NCBI GenBank assembly: GCA_002869605.1
Contig: PKUI01000129.1
Span: 1 to 16,304, forward strand
Reading direction: 5' to 3'
From: Desulfuromonas sp.
Lineage (GTDB): Bacteria > Desulfobacterota > Desulfuromonadia > Desulfuromonadales > SZUA-401
Length of the DNA stretch: 16,304 bases
Positions 1-7,374 of this stretch are shown one piece after another (the stretch's first letter is position 1; each line of letters starts with the position of its first letter). The notes below the pieces were generated by a model. It did not search any database, was not told the origin of the DNA, and was given only the letters and a program-made list of their open reading frames with translations. The position numbers and the translations under genes were made by a program.

Positions 1-554
1 ATGAAATTCGTAAACATCGAGAGGTTGTCGAAGTTATTCGAGTAGATCGCGGCGATTAAACCGAACTGTGCAAAGATAAACGAAGCCAGCAAAACCATGA
101 GCAAGGCCAGAAACGGGCTTGTCCAGGGGACCGGGGCAAAAAACAGCGAAACCAGAAGGACTGCGCTGCCAACCAGGATGCCGCGCAGCATCGAGGCACA
201 GGTATAGGCAAAAATGAGCTGAGCCGGGGACATCGGGGTGACCATGAGATCGACAATATTGCCTAGATAGCGAGCCATGAAGAGAGACGATGAAGAGTTC
301 GCAAAAGAGTTGTTGATGACCCCCATCAGAATCAGACCTGGAATGACAAATTGGGCGTAACTGAAATCCTCGACAACGCTGAGTCGTTCACCGAGAGTGG
401 CACCGAAGACAAACAGGTAGAGAGAAGCAGTAATGATCGGCGTCAGAAGTGTCTGCACCGAGACCTTGAGAAAGCGATGAACTTCACGGCGCAACAGCGT
501 TAAAAAAGGCAGCAGGGGATAAAAGTTCGAAGTCTGTCGAGAGGCCCCGTTCAT
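1..554 (-). CDS. yadH: ABC-2 type transporter permease, YadH-like (5' part; runs off left edge)
   Basis: This is the membrane subunit of an ABC transporter, expected in the inner membrane and partner of the ATPase encoded just upstream. I translated it by hand from the ATG at 554-552; about 184 residues lie in the window and the 3' end is missing. The N-terminal part contains LRREVHRF and VQTLLTPIIT, followed by SLYLFVFGATLG, FVIPGLILMGVI and FANSSSSLFMARY. These match the layout of E. coli YadH (ABC2_membrane family), including the conserved FVIPGL stretch and a later N-F-D motif (NNFDN). Hydrophobic segments follow one another as expected for a six-helix permease. Its ATG overlaps the ATPase stop as ATGA (554-551), so translational coupling is likely. 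The substrate is unknown; relatives have been linked to drug or polysaccharide export, but nothing here decides it. The subfamily call is moderately sure, the permease call very sure. Confidence 0.88.
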   Translation of the reverse strand, partial: MNGASRQTSNFYPLLPFLTLLRREVHRFLKVSVQTLLTPIITASLYLFVFGATLGERLSVVEDFSYAQFVIPGLILMGVINNSFANSSSSLFMARYLGNIVDLMVTPMSPAQLIFAYTCASMLRGILVGSAVLLVSLFFAPVPWTSPFLALLMVLLASFIFAQFGLIAAIYSNNFDNLSMFTNF

Positions 555-1483
555 GGAGAGCTCCCGTTGCCGAGTTTGCGCCCGGTCAGTTCCAGGAAAA
601 CTTCTTCCAGGCCGGTCGACTGGGTTTCAAGATCGATGATATCAAGGCCGAGACGGCATGTCGCTGAGAGAACCTCGCCCCCCGGGCAGTCGCGCGGCAA
701 CGTGAGCAGCAGCAGGGAGCCGTCTTCTTCGAGGCGTGGAGAGTAGCGTTGTAACGGTTCGGGCACCTCAACGAGTGGTGTGCCGAGTCGAAACGAGAGA
801 GTGCGGGTGCCGACCCGGCCCATAAGGGCGGCCGTGTGGTCGAGAGCGACAATGCGGCCGTGGTTCATGATGGCGATCCGTTCGCACATCGCCTCGGCCT
901 CTTCGAGATAATGGGTTGTCAGCAGCACCGTCGTCCCTTGGCGATTTATCTCGCGCACGAAGTCCCACAGGGTATGTCGAAGCTCAACATCGACTCCGGC
1001 GGTCGGCTCATCAAGGATCAGCAGCTGCGGCTTATGAATGAGTGCCTTGGCTACCATCAGGCGGCGCTTGAGTCCGCCGGAGAGCTTGTTCATCGATTTT
1101 TTCAAATGCGGTCCGAGGTCGAGGCGCTCTATCAGCAGCTCGCGCCAGGCGTGATCGGTGGGATAACCGTAATACCCGGAGTGAAGTCGCAGGGTATGAT
1201 CGACATCGAGGAAATGGTCGATGACAATCTCCTGGTGCATGACCCCGACCAGGCGGCGGGTCAGGCGATAATCCTTACGGTTGTCACAGCCAAAGACCTT
1301 GACCTGACCGGAATCGATGCGGGTAACACCGGCAACCATGTTGATGGTAGTACTTTTGCCAGCCCCGTTCGGCCCTAACAGGCCGAAGATTTCCCCTTCC
1401 GCGATCTCGAAGGAGATCCCGTCTACAGCTTTATCACCGGAGTAGCTTTTGGAAAGGTTCTGGATGTCGAGAGCGGAACTCAT
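551..1483 (-). CDS. yadG: ABC transporter ATP-binding protein, YadG-like
   Basis: This 310-residue protein is the ATPase that would power the adjacent permease. All motifs are present: Walker A GPNGAGKST at 37-45, Q-loop glutamine at 84, signature LSGGLKRR at 134-141, Walker B LLILDEP at 154-160 and the switch histidine (TTH) at 191. The signature has Leu after LSGG where many ABC proteins have Gln; E. coli YadG has Met there, so this is normal for the branch. GVDVELR after Walker B and HYLEEAE after the switch are also YadG-like. Residues from about 220 form the C-terminal extension seen in this group. The gene follows tatC by 47 bp and overlaps the permease by 4 bp. I see no Shine-Dalgarno sequence before the ATG; instead a promoter -10 box ends six bases upstream, which suggests a leaderless message. 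Substrate unknown. Confidence 0.92.
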   Translation of the reverse strand: MSSALDIQNLSKSYSGDKAVDGISFEIAEGEIFGLLGPNGAGKSTTINMVAGVTRIDSGQVKVFGCDNRKDYRLTRRLVGVMHQEIVIDHFLDVDHTLRLHSGYYGYPTDHAWRELLIERLDLGPHLKKSMNKLSGGLKRRLMVAKALIHKPQLLILDEPTAGVDVELRHTLWDFVREINRQGTTVLLTTHYLEEAEAMCERIAIMNHGRIVALDHTAALMGRVGTRTLSFRLGTPLVEVPEPLQRYSPRLEEDGSLLLLTLPRDCPGGEVLSATCRLGLDIIDLETQSTGLEEVFLELTGRKLGNGSSP

Positions 1484-1489
1484 GGCGGT

Positions 1490-1518
1490 ACTATAGACCC
1501 GGAGTGCACAGGAGACAA
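1490..1518 (-). promoter_or_regulatory. Sigma-70 type promoter for the ABC ATPase gene, giving a leaderless mRNA
   Basis: Read on the minus strand, TTGTCT (1518-1513) is followed by a 17-bp spacer and TATAGT (1495-1490). Four of six and five of six bases match the consensus. The ATG at 1483 begins six bases after the -10 box, so the predicted first transcribed base falls at or next to the A of the start codon. The absence of any purine-rich ribosome site in front of this ATG fits that reading. Position and spacing are seen; activity is inferred. Confidence 0.55.
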
Positions 1519-1530
1519 GACCTGGCGGAA

Positions 1531-2304
1531 TTATGTATCTTCGGGAGCCGTAGCGGGGTCAGTTTCCGAGGTGTCACTGTCGTTGATGGGTTTGCCGAAC
1601 AGGCGTGCGACAATGATACCGACTTCGTACAGGATGATAAACGGGATGGCCAACGCCGTCTGGGAGAGAACATCGGGAGGCGTGAGCATAGCCCCGATGA
1701 TGAAAGCGACCAGCAGGGCATACTTGCGGTTGCGACGCAGCCAAAAGTGGTCAACGACCCCAAGGCGGGCAAGAAAGAAAATAATAATCGGCAGCTCGAA
1801 AACCAAGCCGAAAGCGAGCAGCAACTTGCTGGCAAAAGAGAGGTACGTGGCGATCGAGAGCATCGCCTGCATGTCGGCACTCGAAACCCCGAAATTAATC
1901 AGGAAATTGAAAACCGTTGGAAAGACGAACATGAACCCGAAGTAGGTGCCACACCCAAAGCACAGAAAGCTCGCCATGACGAAGGGGATCGCATAGCGTT
2001 TTTCATGTTTGTAAAGACCCGGAGCGATAAACGACCAGAATTGCCAGAGGATAATCGGTAATGCCAGGATCACGGCGGCGAGCGCGGCAATCTTCAGGTA
2101 GGTGAAGAAAGGCTCGGTGGCGGAAATGAAAACCAGCGAAGACCCTTCCGGCAAGGCGTTACGAACCGGTTCGGAAATGATGGTAAAAAGCTCACCGGCG
2201 TAGGCATAACAGGCAACAAAAGCGATAATCCAGGCAATAAAAGAACGGACCAGGCAGTTGCGTAGCTCCTCGAGATGCGTCATGAAGGGCATTTCATCAG
2301 ACAT
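1531..2304 (-). CDS. tatC: Twin-arginine translocase subunit TatC
   Basis: TatC is the six-helix inner-membrane core of the Tat system; with TatB it recognises twin-arginine signal peptides and recruits TatA for export of folded proteins. The protein is 257 residues against 258 in E. coli. Landmarks seen are THLEELR at 9-15, [10 protein letters not shown] at 62-71, [12 protein letters not shown] at 92-103 (Glu101 aligns with the signal-binding E. coli Glu103), [19 protein letters not shown] at about 154-172 and [10 protein letters not shown] at 206-215 with Asp211. The usual Arg two positions after the LEELR motif is Cys17 here, a mild deviation. The C-terminal tail is acidic and threonine-rich. 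The start codon lies inside the end of tatB (8-bp overlap), so the two are surely cotranscribed and probably coupled. The gene order tatB-tatC is normal. Confidence 0.97.
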   Translation of the reverse strand: MSDEMPFMTHLEELRNCLVRSFIAWIIAFVACYAYAGELFTIISEPVRNALPEGSSLVFISATEPFFTYLKIAALAAVILALPIILWQFWSFIAPGLYKHEKRYAIPFVMASFLCFGCGTYFGFMFVFPTVFNFLINFGVSSADMQAMLSIATYLSFASKLLLAFGLVFELPIIIFFLARLGVVDHFWLRRNRKYALLVAFIIGAMLTPPDVLSQTALAIPFIILYEVGIIVARLFGKPINDSDTSETDPATAPEDT

Positions 2305-2656
2305 CGCGGGAAGCCTCTTCGTTACTGGCGGAGTCTTTCGTTACTGCTGGTGCAGGTGGCCCGGGGTTGACCTGGGTCGGTTCGTCGTTCTCGGCTGCGG
2401 GGTCTCCCGCTCCGTCATAAGGAGAGGGCGCCTCTGAGCCTGGAGCGGAAAGCTTGCCCGATTTAAGCAGCTCCTCGCGAGTCTGTGTGGTGCGCACTTC
2501 TTCAGTGAAAGAGGTTTTCAGCTCGTCGGTAGCACGTTTGAATTCGGCAAAGCCGCGGCCCAGTGCGCGGGCGAGGTCGGGCAGTTTCTTGGGGCCGATC
2601 ACTACCAAAGCGATGGCGCACAGCAGGAGCAGTTCTGGAAAACCGAAACCGAACAT
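2297..2656 (-). CDS. tatB: Sec-independent translocase protein TatB (TatA/B family)
   Basis: This 119-residue protein has the TatA/B layout: a single N-terminal membrane helix (about 4-20, [20 protein letters not shown]), the hinge Gly-Pro, then an amphipathic helix ([20 protein letters not shown]) and a polar, Pro/Glu/Ala-rich tail. Residue 8 is Glu, as in E. coli TatB, rather than the Gln typical of TatA; with the long tail and direct overlap with tatC this favours TatB. The family recruits substrates together with TatC. No separate tatA is visible in the window, so it must be encoded elsewhere or this protein serves both roles; I cannot tell from sequence alone. It is the first gene of its transcript, about 30 bases after the predicted start site. 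The ribosome site is weak (GAGAG). Confidence 0.9.
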   Translation of the reverse strand: MFGFGFPELLLLCAIALVVIGPKKLPDLARALGRGFAEFKRATDELKTSFTEEVRTTQTREELLKSGKLSAPGSEAPSPYDGAGDPAAENDEPTQVNPGPPAPAVTKDSASNEEASRDV

Positions 2657-2692
2657 AGAAAACTCTCAGGGCAGGGGTAACCAAGCCCGGAG

Positions 2693-2721
2693 AGCATAGC
2701 TACAAAAGTGGCGCCTGTCAA
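2693..2721 (-). promoter_or_regulatory. Sigma-70 promoter for tatB-tatC
   Basis: On the minus strand a perfect TTGACA (2721-2716) is followed by a 17-bp spacer and TATGCT (2698-2693), four of six. Transcription would start near 2686 and leave an untranslated leader of about 30 bases before the tatB ATG. Confidence 0.72.
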
Positions 2722-2744
2722 GCGGTACAAAAGGCTATAAGGGT

Positions 2745-2773
2745 TTGACATATAAGGGGTTTTAAACTAGACT
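2745..2773 (+). promoter_or_regulatory. Sigma-70 promoter for nadA
   Basis: A perfect TTGACA at 2745-2750, a 17-bp AT-rich spacer and TAGACT at 2768-2773 (four of six). The start site would be near 2780, giving a leader of about 69 bases. Only 23 bp separate its -35 box from the -35 box of the divergent tat promoter. Confidence 0.75.
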
Positions 2774-2793
2774 ACGCAGCACTTTTGCCTGCC

Positions 2794-2810
2794 GGTGTTC
2801 GGGTAACACC
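2794..2810 (+). promoter_or_regulatory. Inverted repeat in the nadA leader, possible operator or RNA hairpin
   Basis: GGTGTT, a five-base CGGGT loop, then AACACC form a perfect 6-bp inverted repeat; one mismatch further out, a GC/GC pair extends it. It lies about 14 bases after the predicted nadA start site. It could be a repressor site for NAD-responsive control or a leader hairpin. I do not recognise it as the motif of a known NAD regulator or as an NAD-binding riboswitch. Confidence 0.4.
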
Positions 2811-2848
2811 AGCTTTACAGTTTCTTACTGACTCACAGAGTATTGGTT

Positions 2849-3766
2849 ATGAATCAGACAGACATGGTTAAGGAAATTCGTGCGCTGGCCAAAGAGCGCA
2901 ATGCCCTGATCCTGGCACACAATTACCAGCGCGATGAAATTCAGGAGCTGGCTGATATTACCGGAGACTCGCTCGGATTGTCGATGGAGGCGGCACGCGC
3001 AGACCACGATGTAATCGTCTTCTGCGGGGTACACTTCATGGCCGAGAGCGCGGCGATTCTGGCGCCAGAAAAGACGGTGCTGCTGCCGCGTGCCGATGCC
3101 GGATGTCCCATGGCCGACATGATCGACGCCGAAGGATTGCGCAAGATGAAGGCCGAATACCCCGGGGCAACCGTGGTCACCTACGTCAATTCGACGGCCG
3201 AGGTCAAGGCCGAGACCGACATCTGTTGCACCAGCGCCAACGCCATCAAGGTGGTCGAATCGCTTGAGTCTCACGAAGTGATCTTCACACCCGATCGTAA
3301 CCTCGGTCGTTATGTTGCAGAGAAAGTTCCGGGTAAAACTTTTCACTACTGGGAAGGATTCTGTCCGACGCACGACCGCCTGCAGGTGGCTGAGGTCGAG
3401 CGGGCCCAGAAAGAACATCCCGAGGCCCTGTTCGTGGCACATCCCGAATGTCCTCCCGAGATCCTCGCGCTGGCCGATCACATCTGCTCGACCAGTGGCA
3501 TGTACGAGTTCTGCCGTACAGATTCATCTCGCAAATATATCATCGGGACCGAGGCGGGGATCCTCTACCGTCTGCGCAAGGAGAACCCCGACAAGGAGTT
3601 TATCCTGCCGAGCGGTGCCCTGATCTGTCCGAACATGAAGCTTACCTCCCTGGAAGATGTCCTTCACTGCCTGCAGACCCTGAGCCCTCAGGTCACGGTG
3701 ACCGCCGAGGTCAGGGAAAAGGCCCGGCAAGCTCTCGATCGCATGCTCGCCGTGCCACGCGATTAA
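2849..3766 (+). CDS. nadA: Quinolinate synthase NadA
   Basis: NadA condenses iminoaspartate (made by NadB) with dihydroxyacetone phosphate to quinolinate, the entry step of de novo NAD synthesis in the cytoplasm; it carries an oxygen-sensitive [4Fe-4S] cluster. Counting from the ATG at 2849 the protein has 305 residues, close to short-form NadA of Thermotoga. The three cluster cysteines are C86 (in AGCPMA), C172 (in GFCPTH) and C260 (in LICPNM), spaced like Thermotoga 81, 168 and 254. Other family motifs are AHNYQ at 23-27, GDSLGLS at 39-45, CGVHFMAES at 59-67, YVNSTAE at 112-118 and TSGMYEF at 215-221. A TTG two codons upstream is open but less likely than the ATG. A weak AGAG lies eight bases before the ATG. 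nadB and nadC are not adjacent. It has its own promoter and terminator, so it looks monocistronic. Confidence 0.97.
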   Translation: MNQTDMVKEIRALAKERNALILAHNYQRDEIQELADITGDSLGLSMEAARADHDVIVFCGVHFMAESAAILAPEKTVLLPRADAGCPMADMIDAEGLRKMKAEYPGATVVTYVNSTAEVKAETDICCTSANAIKVVESLESHEVIFTPDRNLGRYVAEKVPGKTFHYWEGFCPTHDRLQVAEVERAQKEHPEALFVAHPECPPEILALADHICSTSGMYEFCRTDSSRKYIIGTEAGILYRLRKENPDKEFILPSGALICPNMKLTSLEDVLHCLQTLSPQVTVTAEVREKARQALDRMLAVPRD

Positions 3767-3787
3767 ACTACAGCGACCTACCATGAC

Positions 3788-3818
3788 CGGCAGGGCCTAA
3801 TCAAGCCCTGCCGTTTTT
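3788..3818 (+). terminator. Intrinsic terminator after nadA
   Basis: A perfect 9-bp stem, CGGCAGGGC (3788-3796) with GCCCTGCCG (3805-3813), encloses an 8-base loop and is followed by TTTTT (3814-3818). It lies 22 bases after the nadA stop and ends four bases before the mfd ATG. Confidence 0.9.
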
Positions 3819-3822
3819 CGTT

Positions 3823-6800
3823 ATGAGCACTGAATCACACGACATACAGGACGCCGCCAGTTGCGAAGGCTTACTGGCCGCGCTGCAGGCCGGAGACCGT
3901 CACAGCGAGCTGTTCGGGTTGAACGCCAGTGCGGCAGCCTATGTTCTGGCGCGCGTGCAGTCAGACGGGTGCGGGCCGTTACTGCTGATTACCGCAGAGG
4001 CAGATGATGCCCGCCAGTGGCATGAAAACCTGCGTTTTTTCAGCGACAAACCGCAACGGGTCATGCTTTTCCCACAATGGGAAGTTGCCCCCTACGCGCC
4101 AATGTCTCCACATCCCGAGGTCGAGGCGGAAAGGCTGACGACCCTTGCGGCGCTGTTGTCAGGCGACGTCGACATCGTGGTTGCACCGGTGCGGGCGCTG
4201 CTGCAGAAGGTCATCCCCAGGGCAACGCTCGAAAGGTATCACTGGTGGCTGCACGAGGGGGACGAGAGAGAACGCGAAGAGCTGGTAGCGCAGTTACAGG
4301 AGGGTGGTTACCAGGCGGTACCGCTGGTCGAGGAGCGGGGCAGTTTTTCGGTGCGGGGAGATATCGTCGACATCTTTCCGCCGACGAGCGAACAGCCGGT
4401 ACGCCTTGAAATGTTCGGCGACCAGATCGAAAGGCTGCGCTGGTTCGATCCGGAAAGTCAGCGTTCGAAGGAGCACGGGCCGAAAAGCGTCGAACTTTTC
4501 CCGGTGCGAGAGATGTTGCTCAGCGGCGAGCCGCGGCGCCATCTACTGGAGAAGCTGAAAGAGCGCTGCGATGACCTCGACCTGCCGCGGACGCGCCGCG
4601 AGGCTCTTGAAGAGGAGATCGAAACCGGAATCCTCTCGCCCGGACGGCACTGGCTGATGTCGCTCAATTATCCCGCCCTGGACGACCTGACCGAGTATTT
4701 CATGCCGCAACGCATCGTGCGGATCGAGCCCGAAGAGTTGCTGCAGGTTGCCGATAATCACGCCGAGGATGTGGCCGCAGGAACCCGGCACCTGCAGGAT
4801 CTGGGCGAGGTCTATGCCGATCCGGCCGAGCTGTTCCGGGAACCGCAGTGGCTGGCACAGCTTGAGGGTGAGCGCGGGAACCTGGACATCTGCCGACTGG
4901 AGCTGTTTCAGCCCGACAGCAGTGCCAGCCGCTGGCGTTTCCGGTGGGAGGGGAACGCCGATCTCAAGCCGCGCCAGAAACAGGAACACAGTGGCATCGC
5001 AAGGCTGGTCGAGTGCCTCAACGCGTGGCAGCGCGATGGCTGGCGAATCGTCATCGTATGCCATCAGCAAGGGCAGGCCGAACGACTGCTCGACCTGGTT
5101 GAGGGCTATGACTGCCGTCTGCGTTATGCTCCGCAAGAGGGCATCGGGCACGTACAGGCTGGCGAAGCTGTGGTTTTACTCGGTCGGGTAAGCTCCGGTT
5201 TCCGGCTTGTCGATGAACAATTGGCGTTGATCACCGAAGAGGAGATCTTCGGGCAAAAAGCTCCGCGACGCAGTCGCGGTGTGGCGCGGGCCCGCGCCGC
5301 CCTGTCGTCGCTGGCGCAGCTGCGCGAAGGCGATTATGTGGTACACATCGACCACGGCATCGCCCGTTACAAGGGGTTGTTGCACTTGGAGATGGGTCGT
5401 GTCGAGGGTGACTTCCTGCACCTCGAATACGCCGCCGGCGACAATCTCTACCTGCCGGTAGAGAGGATCGAGAAAGTCCAGAAATATCTCGGTGGTGAAG
5501 GTGCTCAGCCGAAGCTTGACCGCATGGGCGGAACGGCCTGGGAAAAGGTCAAGCTCAAGGCACGTGCAGCGATCGAGGAGCTGGCACGCGATCTGCTCAA
5601 GATCCAGGCCCTGCGCGAGATGCGCGAGGGGCACCGGTATTCTGAAGCGGGTCGCGACTATCGGGAATTCGAAGCAACCTTCGAATACGAAGAAACCCCG
5701 GATCAGCTGGCAGCGATCGAAGAAGTAGAGACCGATATGTCCGCCCCGCAACCGATGGATCGCCTGATCTGCGGGGATGTCGGTTACGGCAAGACCGAGG
5801 TGGCGATCCGTGCCGCGATGCGGGCGGTCCTTGATGGCCGTCAGGTGGCGGTGCTGGTGCCAACCACCGTGTTGGCGCGTCAGCACTGGCAGAACTTCGT
5901 GGAACGGTTTGCCGATTTTCCCGTTATGGTCGAAATGGTATCCCGTTTTCGGACCGCTGCCGAGGTTCGCAAAACCCTCGAAAAAACAGCCGCCGGACAG
6001 GTCGACATCCTGATCGGAACCCACCGCCTGTTGCAACGTGACGTGCGTTTCAAAAACCTCGGCCTGGTGATCATCGACGAGGAGCAGCGTTTCGGGGTCA
6101 CGCACAAGGAGCGACTCAAGAAACTGCGCGCCGAAGTCGACGTTCTGACGCTCAGTGCCACCCCGATCCCGCGCACCCTGCACATGAGCATGGTCGGTAT
6201 GCGCGACCTCTCGATTATCGAGACGCCGCCGGTTGATCGTTTGGCAATCCGCACTTACGTCACCCGTTTCGATGATGAGGTGATCCGGAGCGCCGTGATG
6301 CGAGAGTTGCGTCGCGGCGGGCAGGTGTTTTTCGTCCACAACCGGGTCGAGTCGATCGTGGCAACCGCCGAATACCTTGCCAAACTGCTGCCGGAAGCGA
6401 AGATTGCCGTCGGTCACGGGCAGATGCCGGAGAAGGAGCTCGAGCAGGTGATGGTCGACTTTATCGCCGGCGAGAGCAACCTGCTGGTGTGTACCACTAT
6501 CATCGAAAACGGTATCGACATCCCGCGCGCCAATACCATGATTATCAACCGCGCCGACTGCTTCGGTCTCAGTCAGCTCTACCAGTTGCGCGGTCGGGTC
6601 GGTCGATCCCGCCAGCGTGCTTACGCGTACTTGTTGATTCCCGGTGAAGCGGCCCTGACCTCCGACGCCCGGGAGCGATTGCGCGTACTGCAGGAGCTGT
6701 CGGAACTCGGTGCGGGATTTCAGATCGCCAGCCACGACCTCGAGTTGCGCGGAGCAGGGGACCTGCTCGGCGCGCGGCAGTCTGGACAGATCGCGGCGAT

Positions 6801-7308
6801 CGGTTTCGAAATGTACACCGAGTTGCTCGAGGAGACCGTCGCCGAGCTTCAGGGGTTGGAGCGCGAAGCGCAGATCGATCCCGAGATTCGCCTTGGTTTA
6901 TCGGCGTTTCTTCCGGAGGACTACGTACGTGACCCGAACCAGCGCCTGTTGCTCTACCAGCGCCTGGCACGGGCCGGGGATGAACGAGAAGTCTATGATA
7001 TGGGCGACGAACTGCGTGACCGTTACGGTGACCTTCCGCCTGCGGCAAAGCTGTTGCTGGAAAACATGAAGTTGCGGGTCACCATGAAACAGTTGCGTAT
7101 CGAAGGACTTGAATATGACGGGCAGCGCCTGGTGTTTGCCTTCCACCCCCAGACCCCGGTGCCGCCTGAAAAGATTCTTGGACTGCTCCAGGAAGATCCG
7201 CAGAGGTTCAGCTTTTCACCCGACTATCGCTTGACCGTGAAGGTCGGGAAACTGGCGCCCCAGGAGCTGGTATCCCTGGCCAAAAAAGCGTTGCAAGGCT
7301 TTCTTTAA
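3823..7308 (+). CDS. mfd: Transcription-repair coupling factor Mfd
   Basis: Mfd is a DNA translocase that removes RNA polymerase stalled at lesions and recruits UvrA, starting transcription-coupled repair. The 1161-residue length is close to E. coli Mfd (1148). The N-terminal third is the UvrB-like region (GDIVDIFPP, then EMFGDQIERLRWFD). The RNA-polymerase-interacting domain begins near 495, with GDYVVHIDHGIARYKG at 503-518. The RecG-like motor has Walker A GDVGYGKT at 651-658, DEEQ at 752-755, a TATIPRTL-like SATPIPRTL segment and QLRGRVGRS around Arg923. The C-terminal region carries the TRCF domain. I see no break or frameshift. The ATG follows the nadA terminator directly and has no Shine-Dalgarno sequence; homology to other Mfd N-termini begins within about 17 residues, so this start is still likely. 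The means of its transcription and initiation is unclear. The parvulin gene follows after 66 bp. Confidence 0.97.
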   Translation: MSTESHDIQDAASCEGLLAALQAGDRHSELFGLNASAAAYVLARVQSDGCGPLLLITAEADDARQWHENLRFFSDKPQRVMLFPQWEVAPYAPMSPHPEVEAERLTTLAALLSGDVDIVVAPVRALLQKVIPRATLERYHWWLHEGDEREREELVAQLQEGGYQAVPLVEERGSFSVRGDIVDIFPPTSEQPVRLEMFGDQIERLRWFDPESQRSKEHGPKSVELFPVREMLLSGEPRRHLLEKLKERCDDLDLPRTRREALEEEIETGILSPGRHWLMSLNYPALDDLTEYFMPQRIVRIEPEELLQVADNHAEDVAAGTRHLQDLGEVYADPAELFREPQWLAQLEGERGNLDICRLELFQPDSSASRWRFRWEGNADLKPRQKQEHSGIARLVECLNAWQRDGWRIVIVCHQQGQAERLLDLVEGYDCRLRYAPQEGIGHVQAGEAVVLLGRVSSGFRLVDEQLALITEEEIFGQKAPRRSRGVARARAALSSLAQLREGDYVVHIDHGIARYKGLLHLEMGRVEGDFLHLEYAAGDNLYLPVERIEKVQKYLGGEGAQPKLDRMGGTAWEKVKLKARAAIEELARDLLKIQALREMREGHRYSEAGRDYREFEATFEYEETPDQLAAIEEVETDMSAPQPMDRLICGDVGYGKTEVAIRAAMRAVLDGRQVAVLVPTTVLARQHWQNFVERFADFPVMVEMVSRFRTAAEVRKTLEKTAAGQVDILIGTHRLLQRDVRFKNLGLVIIDEEQRFGVTHKERLKKLRAEVDVLTLSATPIPRTLHMSMVGMRDLSIIETPPVDRLAIRTYVTRFDDEVIRSAVMRELRRGGQVFFVHNRVESIVATAEYLAKLLPEAKIAVGHGQMPEKELEQVMVDFIAGESNLLVCTTIIENGIDIPRANTMIINRADCFGLSQLYQLRGRVGRSRQRAYAYLLIPGEAALTSDARERLRVLQELSELGAGFQIASHDLELRGAGDLLGARQSGQIAAIGFEMYTELLEETVAELQGLEREAQIDPEIRLGLSAFLPEDYVRDPNQRLLLYQRLARAGDEREVYDMGDELRDRYGDLPPAAKLLLENMKLRVTMKQLRIEGLEYDGQRLVFAFHPQTPVPPEKILGLLQEDPQRFSFSPDYRLTVKVGKLAPQELVSLAKKALQGFL

Positions 7309-7374
7309 CTATGCTAGCGTGATGAGCCGTGTCGCCGTTTGGCAGCACGAGCCCGCCGCTTCAAGGAGTGTCTG

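Noticed and set aside
1504..2061. 185-codon plus-strand frame opposite tatC
   Set aside because: tatC on the minus strand has all family motifs; this frame has none and no ribosome site.
3691..3703. GGTCAC-G-GTGACC palindrome
   Set aside because: It lies inside the nadA coding region and results from the codons for V-T-V-T; no regulatory context.
5176..6735. Open frame of 519 codons on the minus strand, antisense to mfd
   Set aside because: It mirrors the mfd codons, begins without a ribosome site and its translation shows no recognisable domain; long antisense frames are expected opposite GC-rich genes.
7291..7315. TTGCAA ... TATGCT as a promoter for the parvulin lipoprotein gene
   Set aside because: The spacer is only 13 bp; cotranscription with mfd or an unseen promoter is as likely.
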